64,000 nt of DNA from positions 1 through 64,000 of the forward strand of contig NZ_BQXM01000026.1 in assembly GCF_022836495.1 (NCBI RefSeq), written 5' to 3'. Each line of letters starts with the position of its first letter. The stretch's first letter is position 1. A model generated the notes under the pieces. The model had not been told where the DNA came from and made no database searches. It saw only the letters and a program-made list of their open reading frames with translations. The position numbers and the translations under genes were made by a program. Origin of the DNA: Desulforhabdus sp. TSK. GTDB lineage: Bacteria > Desulfobacterota > Syntrophobacteria > Syntrophobacterales > Syntrophobacteraceae. This document shows, piece by piece, positions 36,001 through 43,208 of the stretch.

Positions 36001-36193
36001 GCCACTGCTCATCGCCTTCGGAGCAGGGGCAGCCAGTCAGCGAGCCATAGGAACAGTCGTTTTCGGCGGCATGCTTTCATCGACCCTTCTCGCCATTCCT
36101 TTCGTTCCTGTATTTTACGTGCTTCTGGAAGGCCTGGACGAACGACTCAGGAAATCACGCATTGAAAAAAAGCATTCTAATGCTTTACAATGA
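33050..36193 (+). CDS. RND multidrug efflux permease, HAE1 (AcrB) family
   Basis: Inner-membrane proton-driven pump of 1047 residues, the usual AcrB length. It begins MISQFFIERPIFANVIAFVT, the family N-terminus. TM4 contains GIVVDDAIVIVE, with the two Asp of the proton relay. The periplasmic docking/porter segments include DPHKIETFGLT and QADSRYRLEP, and the second TM block has ALASKNAILIVEFARELHE, with the conserved Lys, then ATRRRFRPIVMTSFAFILGV. The hydrophobic substrates cannot be deduced. It ends the operon; no linked regulator gene is visible. The 788-residue minus-strand frame inside it is a shadow. Confidence 0.96.
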   Translation: MISQFFIERPIFANVIAFVTIIIGLVCLYQLPIAQYPQIVPPTIQVSTRYPGASAEVVAATIGVPIEQAVNGVEGSIYMSSTSGSDGSYSLTITFDVGTKLDTSLALVQNLVNSALAQLPGGVQEQGVTIRKVSPNILLVVSLFAEDDRFDEAFLSNYGVINLQYPLARIPGVGQVRVFGAGPYSMRVWLDPHKIETFGLTTTDVLAAIQEQNIQVVSGQLGAPPVPSQQSFQFTINALGRLSNTTQFEDIIVKTATGEAPQIVRMRDISRVELGQQFFSNYAQVTGHKSAQVIIFALPDANAITVANSVYAAMEDMSKQFPEGLKYAIRFDTTTFVREAIAGVYETLLIAGILVLVVILLFLQSLRAMLVPATTVPVTLIGAFIAMTVLGFTVNLMTLFALILAIGIVVDDAIVIVESSAYHIEHGMHPKEATIKAMHELTGPVMGITLALVAVFLPAAFFPGITGQIFRQFALVIAATAVISAINALTLKPVQCAFWLKPRPDTPPNWFYRGFNRVFQRLTDLYVGLVAWMVKRPVWMFLLFALIINVSLWGFLRRPTGFLPTEDQGYALLMFRLPEGASQPRAREVSDKIDSILRRSPGVANWVTIGGYSILDGASVSNISTTFLIYKDWKERGAALNQDVIIAGINRELAGLQEAQALVLVPPPIRGLGQTGGFQMMVEDRGSLGLSALQQATGELVRAGNSQTGLRGLASTFGISSPQLYLEINRTKAESLQVPLLNVFATLQAYLGSSFVNLFNKFNQVFQVYIQADSRYRLEPRDIKNLHTRNQAGEMVPLGTLLDVKRIQGSELITRYNLYPAAAIFGSAASGFSSGQALAQMEQLAAGILPPGISFDWTSTSYQEKKVGYQAYIIYALSIILVYLVLAALYESWTSPAAVILVVPIALVGVLLALLSRGYDNNLYTQVGLVLMIALASKNAILIVEFARELHEGGMSISEAAIEATRRRFRPIVMTSFAFILGVAPLLIAFGAGAASQRAIGTVVFGGMLSSTLLAIPFVPVFYVLLEGLDERLRKSRIEKKHSNALQ

Positions 36194-36304
36194 GCAGCAA
36201 GTTGCTATTTTCATTGGATCCATAGAGCCTTTGAAAACGCGTCCGGTCGTTCGATATAGTTGCTAAGTACAACTCCACACATTAGAGTGTCCACCACTCG
36301 ATTT

Positions 36305-36378
36305 GTCATTCCGGCAGTCTTTTAGCCGGAATCCACAGAAAAAACTGGATGCCGGCTTAAAAACCGCCGGCATGACGA
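36305..36378 (+). repeat. dispersed inverted repeat, family C
   Basis: GTCATTCCGGCAGTCTTTTA then GCCGGAATCC and, inverted, GGATGCCGGCTTAAAAACCG then CCGGCATGAC. Similar elements lie at 59624-59703 (full), and shorter ones at 40154-40188 and 46004-46031. REP-like, intergenic, with no transposase nearby. Confidence 0.8.
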
Positions 36379-36471
36379 GCGGAGAAATGGACATCCTATT
36401 CTGTGGACGTCTACTAAGGATTGAAACCTCAACGAGCATAGATGCTCTGTCATCGTGAAAGAGGTTAGTGC

Positions 36472-37638
36472 ATGAATCCCAGTGCCGTGACAGCCCCAAC
36501 GGGATCGGGAGGGGGTGGAAGACTGAGCTTTTCCCGATCCTCCCAGGATACCCTGCAGATCGCCTTCACGGGAGGGTGGAAGATCACCGAATCCCTTCCC
36601 TCTCTGAGCGACGTGCAGCGCGAGCTGGAATCCGGCTCTCCCGTCCGTTCCATTTCTTTCGACACGACCGGTCTGACGGCATGGGACAGTGCCTATTTGA
36701 CTTTTCTGCTGCAAATCATCGAGGAAAGCACCCAAAAACAAATCCAGGTGAGCCAGGACGGTCTGCCGGAAGGGGTCCGCAGGCTGCTCGATCTGGCGAC
36801 GGCTGTCCCCGAACGGAAAGGGGCCGCCAAACAGGAAAAGCACACTCCCTTCATGGAGCGGCTCGGAACGACTTCGGTGAGGCTCTGGAATTCGAACCTG
36901 GAAGTCTTTGAATTTCTCGGTGAAACGACGGTCGCCTTTTTGAAGCTCCTGGTGGGGAGAGCACGCTTCCGGCCGAGAGACCTGTGGGTAACCATCCAGG
37001 AATGCGGCCTGGAAGCCCTGCCCATTGTCTCACTCATCAGCGCCTTGGTGGGTCTCATCTTCGCCTTCGTGGGCGCCATTCAGCTGAAGATGTTCGGGGC
37101 GCAAATCTACGTGGCGAGCCTGGTGGGCATCGCCATGACCCGCATCATGGGCGCCGTGATGACGGGAATCATCATGGCCGGCCGCACGGGAGCATCCTTC
37201 GCGGCGCAGATCGGCACCATGCAGGCCAATGAAGAGATCGACGCCCTCAAGACCCTCGGGATTTCTCCCATGGAATTTCTGGTTCTCCCCAGGATGCTGT
37301 CCCTCATGCTCATGATGCCCCTCCTGGGGCTCTATTCGGACTTCATGGGGATCCTGGGGGGAATGCTCATCGGCGTCACGGTGCTGGATCTGAATCCCAT
37401 GGACTACTACAACAAGACCATCGAGGCAGTCACCTTGACTCACATTTGGGTAGGACTTTTCCACAGTGCGGTCTTCGGGGTGATTGTCTCCCTGGCCGGA
37501 TGTCTTCGCGGCATGCAGTGCGAACGGAGCGCGGCGGCAGTGGGAAATGCCACGACTTCGGCCGTCGTCACCAGCATCGTGAGTATCGTTGTGGCGACGA
37601 GCATCATCACCGTTGTCTGCCAGATTCTCGACATCTAG
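36472..37638 (+). CDS. mlaE: MlaE-type ABC permease with N-terminal STAS domain
   Basis: Inner-membrane permease of a phospholipid transport system (Mla-like), 388 residues. Residues about 20-125 form a STAS-like domain (GWKITESLPSLSDVQRELE, SISFDTTGLTAWDSAYLTFL), fused to the MlaE/YrbE permease. The permease part shows GLEALPIVSLISALVGLIFA, GRTGASFAAQIGTMQANEEID and ALKTLGISPMEFLVLPR, the family core. In E. coli the STAS protein is separate (MlaB), so this fusion combines MlaB and MlaE functions. The ATPase gene follows 24 nt later. Confidence 0.94.
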   Translation: MNPSAVTAPTGSGGGGRLSFSRSSQDTLQIAFTGGWKITESLPSLSDVQRELESGSPVRSISFDTTGLTAWDSAYLTFLLQIIEESTQKQIQVSQDGLPEGVRRLLDLATAVPERKGAAKQEKHTPFMERLGTTSVRLWNSNLEVFEFLGETTVAFLKLLVGRARFRPRDLWVTIQECGLEALPIVSLISALVGLIFAFVGAIQLKMFGAQIYVASLVGIAMTRIMGAVMTGIIMAGRTGASFAAQIGTMQANEEIDALKTLGISPMEFLVLPRMLSLMLMMPLLGLYSDFMGILGGMLIGVTVLDLNPMDYYNKTIEAVTLTHIWVGLFHSAVFGVIVSLAGCLRGMQCERSAAAVGNATTSAVVTSIVSIVVATSIITVVCQILDI

Positions 37639-37662
37639 CAGCAGGAAAGAGGGCCGCCTCCC

Positions 37663-38469
37663 ATGCAGGAAAAGAAACCCCATATCGTGGTGCGAGATCT
37701 GACGATGGCCTACGGAGACTTCGTTTTGCAGCGGGACCTCACCTTCACCATAAACCACGGTGACATTTTCATCATCATGGGCGGCAGCGGATGCGGGAAG
37801 AGCACGCTGCTGAAGCATCTCATCGGGTTGAAACGACCGGCCAAAGGTGAGGTTCTCTACGGGGACGTGAATTTCTGGACGGCCCCCCCCGAACAGCAGG
37901 AAGCCATCATCAAAGGGATCGGCGTGCTCTACCAGAGCGGCGCGCTCTGGAGCTCCATGACCCTTGCGGAGAACATCGCCCTGCCCCTGGAGCAGTACAC
38001 GGAGCTCTCCAGCATGCAAATCCGCGAGCTGGTTTCCCTCAAGCTTGCCCTGGTGGGCCTCAAAGGCTTTGAAGAATACTACCCTTCCGAGATCAGCGGG
38101 GGGATGAAAAAGCGCGCCGGCCTCGCGCGGGCCATGGCCCTGGATCCGGAAATCCTTTTTTTCGATGAGCCCTCAGCGGGGTTGGATCCCATCAGTGCCC
38201 GGCTCCTGGATGACCTCATCCTGCAGCTGCGGGACAGTCTCGGAGCGACCATCGTTATCGTCACCCACGAATTGCCAAGCATTTTCGCCATCGGCAACAA
38301 TTCGGTGTTCATCGATGCAGACAGAAAGACGATGATCGCCTCGGGAGACCCCAAGGTGCTTCTGAAGGAATCTCAAGATCCGACGGTGGTCAATTTTCTC
38401 ACAAGAATGGAGGCGGGGCGTCGTGGACATGTTGATGCCGACAAAGACAATCGCAGGGGGACTCCATGA
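37663..38469 (+). CDS. mlaF: Mla-type ABC transporter ATPase
   Basis: A 268-residue ABC ATPase. Walker A is GGSGCGKST, the Q-loop follows in YQSGALWSSMTL, the signature is ISGGMKKRAGLARAMA, Walker B is EILFFDEPSAGLD, and the switch His is in VIVTHELPS. The ISGGMKKR signature is diagnostic of the MlaF/Ttg2A group. Its end overlaps the MCE protein start by ATGA. It energises the permease upstream. Confidence 0.95.
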   Translation: MQEKKPHIVVRDLTMAYGDFVLQRDLTFTINHGDIFIIMGGSGCGKSTLLKHLIGLKRPAKGEVLYGDVNFWTAPPEQQEAIIKGIGVLYQSGALWSSMTLAENIALPLEQYTELSSMQIRELVSLKLALVGLKGFEEYYPSEISGGMKKRAGLARAMALDPEILFFDEPSAGLDPISARLLDDLILQLRDSLGATIVIVTHELPSIFAIGNNSVFIDADRKTMIASGDPKVLLKESQDPTVVNFLTRMEAGRRGHVDADKDNRRGTP

Positions 38470-39497
38470 GCAAGAAAGCTAATATGACACTCATCGGCTT
38501 CTTCGTTTTTGGAGCCATGGCCTTGCTCGCTATCGTACTGGTGGTTTTTGGATCGGGAAAGTTTTTCAAAGATAAAATCAATGTCCAAATGTATTTCGAC
38601 GGCTCCGTCAAAGGCCTCAGTGAGGGGGCGACCATCATGTTCAGAGGCGTGAAAGTCGGCTCCGTTACCCGGATCCAGATCCTGACCCTCGATGAAAGCC
38701 AGACCATGACCATCTCCGTGCTGGGCGAGATCGACCCCGAGAACATTGTGAGGCCGGCAAGGAAGAAATACAGTGATCCTCGCCAGGGGCTCCAGCACCT
38801 CCTGGACATGGGCTTGAAAGCCCAGCTCGAAATGCAGAGCTTTGTCACGGGACAGCTGATGATCGGCCTGGATTTTCACCCGGAGAGATCAGCCAACCTC
38901 ATGGGGGCTTATCCCGACTACACTGAAATCCCCACGATACCGACTCCTCTCGAACAGATTCAGAAGACCCTGGCAGACATCCCCATCAAAGAGATGGTCC
39001 AGAAGCTGGACCAGATCATCGATGGCATGCAGAAAATTGTGAATTCCCCGGAAACCCAAAAACTGCAGGTGGAGCTGAATACCACGCTCGCCAGCTTCCG
39101 AGCCGTTCTGAAGAATGTGAACGACGAGATCAAGCCCATGGCCACCGAAGTGAAGAAAACCACGGAATCCGTCAGGAACACCTTCAAGAGCATGGATGCC
39201 GGGATTCAATCCGCGCGTCCAGCCCTCCTGCAGGCGGAAAAAACCCTGAAGCTGCAAGACGGTGTACCGGGCGAGATCGCCAGGGAAATGAAGGAAACCC
39301 TTGCAAAAACGCAAGCCGTCCTCTCCGAGCTCCAGCAGACGGCTTCAAAGGATTCGGTCTTTGGAATTACCCTGCAGGAAACACTGAGGGAAATTGCATC
39401 CACGTCCCGTTCTCTGCGCGAACTGGTCAGTTATCTCGAGCGTCACCCGGAAGCCCTTTTGAGAGGGAAAAGACAGCCTGAAGGAGTTGAGGAATGA
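38466..39497 (+). CDS. mlaD: MlaD-like MCE-domain substrate-binding protein
   Basis: A periplasmic MCE protein anchored by one N-terminal membrane helix, 343 residues. The MCE domain starts after residue 30 with INVQMYFDGSVKGLSEGATI and MFRGVKVGSVTRI. The second half (about 160-330) is helical and apolar/charged (MKETLAKTQAVLSELQQTAS), as in proteins that form a lipid conduit across the periplasm. It is longer than E. coli MlaD (183). ATGA overlaps with both neighbours (38466-38469 and 39494-39497) mark translational coupling. Confidence 0.94.
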   Translation: MSKKANMTLIGFFVFGAMALLAIVLVVFGSGKFFKDKINVQMYFDGSVKGLSEGATIMFRGVKVGSVTRIQILTLDESQTMTISVLGEIDPENIVRPARKKYSDPRQGLQHLLDMGLKAQLEMQSFVTGQLMIGLDFHPERSANLMGAYPDYTEIPTIPTPLEQIQKTLADIPIKEMVQKLDQIIDGMQKIVNSPETQKLQVELNTTLASFRAVLKNVNDEIKPMATEVKKTTESVRNTFKSMDAGIQSARPALLQAEKTLKLQDGVPGEIAREMKETLAKTQAVLSELQQTASKDSVFGITLQETLREIASTSRSLRELVSYLERHPEALLRGKRQPEGVEE

Positions 39498-40141
39498 TGA
39501 GACGCCCCTGGACAACGGATTGCTGCAGGACATTGCTGCTGGGAGCCCTGCTGTGGGGAATTCTGGCGGGCTGTTCAACCAGTCCCCCCCCGCGATTGTA
39601 CACCCTGTCCCCCATGGAAAGCATGACGTCAGGGCAGGAAGGCGCGAGCCCTTCCATTTTTCCCAGCGGGGAAATCACCCTGGGCATTGGTCCGGTGCGC
39701 ATTCCGGAATATCTGGACCGGAAACAGGTTGTCTCACGTTCGACAGAGAACCGGATCGACATCTCGGAATTCGACCTCTGGGGGGGAACCCTGCGGGATG
39801 AGATCACCCGCGTCCTGACGGAAAACATCGGAAGCATGCTCCCGTCCGCAAAGGTGTACGGCTTCCCCTGGCTCACGGGGGGACGCATGGACTATCGGAT
39901 TCCCGTCAATGTTCTGCAATTTGACGGCAGCTTCGCAGGCCAGGTGATCCTCCGGGCGCAGTGGACCCTGCAAAGCGGCGACGGCAAACGACTGTTCCTG
40001 GCCGGAAACTCTCATATCGTCGAACCGCTGCACGGAGCGGGGTATAGTGCCCTTGTAGCCGCTCACAACAGGGCTCTGGCCTGTTTGAGTCAGGAGATCG
40101 TCTCGGGCGTTGCGTCTCTGCCCCCTGCCACGGACCCTTGA
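39494..40141 (+). CDS. ABC-type transport auxiliary lipoprotein (PqiC-like)
   Basis: A 215-residue predicted lipoprotein of the ABC_trans_aux/PqiC family, often the last gene of MCE operons. The N-terminal signal has the lipobox ILAGCSTSPPPRLYTLSPM, followed by family features IGPVRIPEYLDRKQVV, ISEFDLWGGTLRDEITRVLT and a final AHNRALACLSQEIVSGVASL. It probably bridges the MCE protein to the outer membrane, by analogy with PqiC. No mlaC or mlaA-type gene is seen nearby. Confidence 0.92.
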   Translation: MMRRPWTTDCCRTLLLGALLWGILAGCSTSPPPRLYTLSPMESMTSGQEGASPSIFPSGEITLGIGPVRIPEYLDRKQVVSRSTENRIDISEFDLWGGTLRDEITRVLTENIGSMLPSAKVYGFPWLTGGRMDYRIPVNVLQFDGSFAGQVILRAQWTLQSGDGKRLFLAGNSHIVEPLHGAGYSALVAAHNRALACLSQEIVSGVASLPPATDP

Positions 40142-40153
40142 ACGGAAAGAGCC

Positions 40154-40188
40154 CCGGATTTCGGCTTAAAGACTGCCGGAATGACGGG
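40154..40188 (+). repeat. dispersed inverted repeat, family C, short copy
   Basis: CCGGATTTCGGCTTAAAGAC followed by TGCCGGAATGACGGG, one half of the element at 36305 and 59624, just after the lipoprotein gene. Confidence 0.65.
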
Positions 40189-40247
40189 CAAACGAATTTT
40201 CAGACAGCTTTTCAGCATATGCATCACAAAAGGCACCGAAACAGACC

Positions 40248-42767
40248 TTGAAAATTATAAATCGTCAGACAGCAATCTTCATCGGTATCCTGATGCTCTG
40301 CAATACTCCTCACGCACACGCGGCAGTTTTGAAGGGTGTCGTCCTGGCCGATGAGCTTGGCGGCCCCAGGATAGCAGGCGTCGAAATCACGACAGCCGGG
40401 GGAGAGGCTCATACCGTCACCAATGCCAAGGGATTATTTACACTTCAGCTTGGAGACCGGCCCGCGGGGGAAACGGTGAAGTTGAATGCCCGCCTGGAAG
40501 GCCGGCAGGTTGTCAATGACTTCCAGCTGGAGCACTCGGCCGGCGAAAAACCTGAAGGCGGACAGCTGACGCTTCTCCTGTGCAGAGATGGCAACCGCGA
40601 GGAAATGCTTCGCCGGATGATCCTGGCCATGGCCGTGAAAGCGGTGGAGGACCATTACCAGCAGCGTCTGAAGGAAATAGAGAAGCAGAAGGGAAAGGCT
40701 TCTGACGAGACATCCCAGCTCAGCAAAAGCCTCGAACATGCCGAGGCTTCCCTGGAAAATATTCCGCCGGCATTGGCCCGGATAAGTCCCGAGCGCACCT
40801 CGGACACGTATCGGCAGGCCATGCGCCTCTTCCTGGAGGGAAAGCTCGAAAAGGCGCTGGGAAGCTTCGAAAAGCAAGTGGCCGTCTCTCCACAGGAAGG
40901 AGCGGCAGGCCTCATCCCCCCCACGAGGGAAATGCCCGGAAAGGCAAGCGCCGAACATCAATTGAAGGCACACCTGCTGACCCTGGCATTGCGATTGGAC
41001 GACGCCGAAGCGGCCCACAAGTCGGCCCTTGCGGTTGCACCCGGCGACTTTGACGCCAACATCGCCTATGCGCACTTTCTGAGGAGTGGGAAACGGGGCG
41101 AGGAAGCAAAGGTCCAGGCCCTGCGCTGCCTGGAGCTGGCGAAAACTTCCGGAAGCAGCGCGCGAGCCGCTGAATCCTGGCTCCTCCTGGCCATGGTGCA
41201 CAGGGATCAGAAGCAAACGAAGGAAGCGGAAGCCGCATATGAGGAGGCCCTGAAAATTTATCGAAGCCTGGCGGCGGAAGCTCCGGCCGCTTACCTCCCT
41301 CAACTGGCGGCGGCATTGAACCATCAGGCGGCGTTTCACCAGGAGCAAAAAAAGCTTACCGAGGCAGCCAATGCGCATGCAGAGGCACTGAAAATCTACC
41401 GCACCCTGATGGGCCAGAATCCCGACGCCCACCAACCCTCCGTCGCCATGACGCTGCACAGCCTCGCCAATGTTCAGCGCGCACAGGGGCAGGAAGCTGA
41501 GTCGCGCAAGTCCCTGGAGGAGGCACTGAAAATGTACCGGGCCCTGGCCTCCAGGAATCCCGAAAGATATCAACCCTACGTAGCCTTATCCCTTGAGGAT
41601 TCGATCTCGTCCTTTGGGGGGAAGAATCGTCCCAAAGATGCCCACAAAACCTACGAGGAACTGGTGAAGACCTACCGCAGCCTGGCCGGCCGCGATCCGG
41701 AAACCTATCTTCCTGAAGTGGCTTTTTCCTTGAATCGGCTGGGCACATTGCATCGGGAGAACCGCCGCACGAATGATGCCGTAAAAACCTTTGCAGAAGA
41801 GGTGAAGACTTACCAAAACCTGGCAAAGCGAGATCGCGAAGCCTATCTCCCTTACGTCGCTCATTCTCAGACATACCTGGCGGCCTTTTACCTGGAGGAA
41901 AAACGGTTGAAGGACGCCGCAAAGTTTTACCAGGATGCCCTCAAAACCTATCGCTCCCTGGCCGTATCCAAAACCGGAATGTATTATCCCGAGATAGCCA
42001 GGACGTTGACCGCCCAGGGGGACATTTACCTGGAACAGAGCCAGGCGACCAACGCCAGGAAGGCCTACGAAGAGGCTGTCAAGTCCTGGCGCGTCGTGCT
42101 CTCACGTCATCAACAGGCCCAGGTCAAGGTATACCTGGCTGAAACCCTCAATAAGGTCGGGAGTATTTCCAGGGAAGCGGAACGCATGGAGGAGGCAAAG
42201 AAGGTCTTCGAAGAGGCATTGGGCCTCTACCGTGAACTGCCTCCCACCCTGCAGGAGTCCCAGCTCCCCAATATGATGATGACTCTCAACAACCTGGGGA
42301 TTGTCTACCACGCTCTTGGCCGCAACGAAAACGCCGCACAGGTCTATGACGAAGCCTTGACACTCCACCGCAATGCGGCTTCTCAGAGCCAGGCATTCCA
42401 ATCAGCCTATGCCGTCATGACGCTGAACAACCTGGGAGCGCTTTACCAGGATCAGAATCGAGGGGAGGAAGCCGGCAAAGCCTATGAGGAAGCCCTCAAG
42501 ATCGCCCGCAGCCTTGCTGCACAGGACCCGGCCTCCTACCGCCCGTATGTAGCCGGGACCCTCAACAACCTCGGGATCCTCTATCGCGATCAAAAGCGCA
42601 CGGAGGATTCATCCAGAGCGTTCCAGGAAGCCCTCGACATCTACCGGGACCTGGCGAAGCAAGAGCCCGGGCGCTTCGGAGCGGATGTGGAGCGCATCCA
42701 AACGTTCCTCTTGAATGCTGCGGCGGATCACCCGGCAGCAACAGCAGCGGAAGCAGAAAACCGGTGA
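40248..42767 (+). CDS. secreted TPR-repeat protein with carboxypeptidase-regulatory-like domain
   Basis: An 839-residue exported protein. The signal peptide has AIFIGILMLCNTPHAHA. Residues about 25-95 form a carboxypeptidase-regulatory-like beta sandwich (GGPRIAGVEITTAGGEAHTV). A coiled-coil region follows, then from about 195 to the end many tetratricopeptide repeats of roughly 42-50 residues, with recurring EALKIYRSLAAEAP, YLPQLAAALN and MTLNNLGALYQDQNR. This resembles TPR_12-type scaffolds. The partner is unknown. It follows the lipid transport operon with 106 nt between, which contain a repeat. TTG at 40248 was chosen as start for lack of a better ATG before the signal; its ribosome-binding site is weak. 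Confidence 0.88.
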   Translation: MKIINRQTAIFIGILMLCNTPHAHAAVLKGVVLADELGGPRIAGVEITTAGGEAHTVTNAKGLFTLQLGDRPAGETVKLNARLEGRQVVNDFQLEHSAGEKPEGGQLTLLLCRDGNREEMLRRMILAMAVKAVEDHYQQRLKEIEKQKGKASDETSQLSKSLEHAEASLENIPPALARISPERTSDTYRQAMRLFLEGKLEKALGSFEKQVAVSPQEGAAGLIPPTREMPGKASAEHQLKAHLLTLALRLDDAEAAHKSALAVAPGDFDANIAYAHFLRSGKRGEEAKVQALRCLELAKTSGSSARAAESWLLLAMVHRDQKQTKEAEAAYEEALKIYRSLAAEAPAAYLPQLAAALNHQAAFHQEQKKLTEAANAHAEALKIYRTLMGQNPDAHQPSVAMTLHSLANVQRAQGQEAESRKSLEEALKMYRALASRNPERYQPYVALSLEDSISSFGGKNRPKDAHKTYEELVKTYRSLAGRDPETYLPEVAFSLNRLGTLHRENRRTNDAVKTFAEEVKTYQNLAKRDREAYLPYVAHSQTYLAAFYLEEKRLKDAAKFYQDALKTYRSLAVSKTGMYYPEIARTLTAQGDIYLEQSQATNARKAYEEAVKSWRVVLSRHQQAQVKVYLAETLNKVGSISREAERMEEAKKVFEEALGLYRELPPTLQESQLPNMMMTLNNLGIVYHALGRNENAAQVYDEALTLHRNAASQSQAFQSAYAVMTLNNLGALYQDQNRGEEAGKAYEEALKIARSLAAQDPASYRPYVAGTLNNLGILYRDQKRTEDSSRAFQEALDIYRDLAKQEPGRFGADVERIQTFLLNAAADHPAATAAEAENR

Positions 42768-42796
42768 AGCTGCTTGAGCAAAGAAGGAAAAAGAAA

Positions 42797-43084
42797 TCAT
42801 GGACGCCGGGGCGGGTATGTGAGGCTGTCGTGAATGTAGGAGGACCCTTCTCCCGATTCTTCCAGGTCCGTGTAAAAGATCGCCGTTGAGCGGAGATGAC
42901 GCTCATCGATGCGCTCCCCCAGGGTCTTCACGCCGGGGATGTGCTCTGCCAGGGGAGCAATCACGAACATGAAAAGCAGAACGAGGGCAAAGCCGACAGC
43001 CAGCTTCACCCAGGGAGCGAGCTTTTGCAGGATGGAGCATGAGCTGCAAGAAGGGTCGGACAAATTGGCTGCGTCGTCCGTCAT
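42797..43084 (-). CDS. small membrane protein downstream of the YeiH-type transporter
   Basis: A 95-residue protein with one membrane helix (VKLAVGFALVLLFMFVIAPLA) after a cytoplasmic segment containing PSCSSCSIL. The C-terminal part (LGERIDERHLRSTAIFYTD) would lie outside. It starts 124 nt after the transporter stop on the same strand, with AGGA 8 nt before ATG, so it probably belongs to that transcript. No family recognised; an accessory subunit of the transporter is a guess from position. Confidence 0.7.
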   Translation of the reverse strand: MTDDAANLSDPSCSSCSILQKLAPWVKLAVGFALVLLFMFVIAPLAEHIPGVKTLGERIDERHLRSTAIFYTDLEESGEGSSYIHDSLTYPPRRP

Positions 43085-43208
43085 ATGCTTCGATCCTCAT
43101 GAGGCTCCCCCATCGAAGGAGCCGGGGGAGGCCCACCATGCAGGCCCCCCGCCCCCCGTCAGATGGGAGAGTGTATCCTTCCATCAGTGAAAACTTCCGC
43201 CTCAAGGT

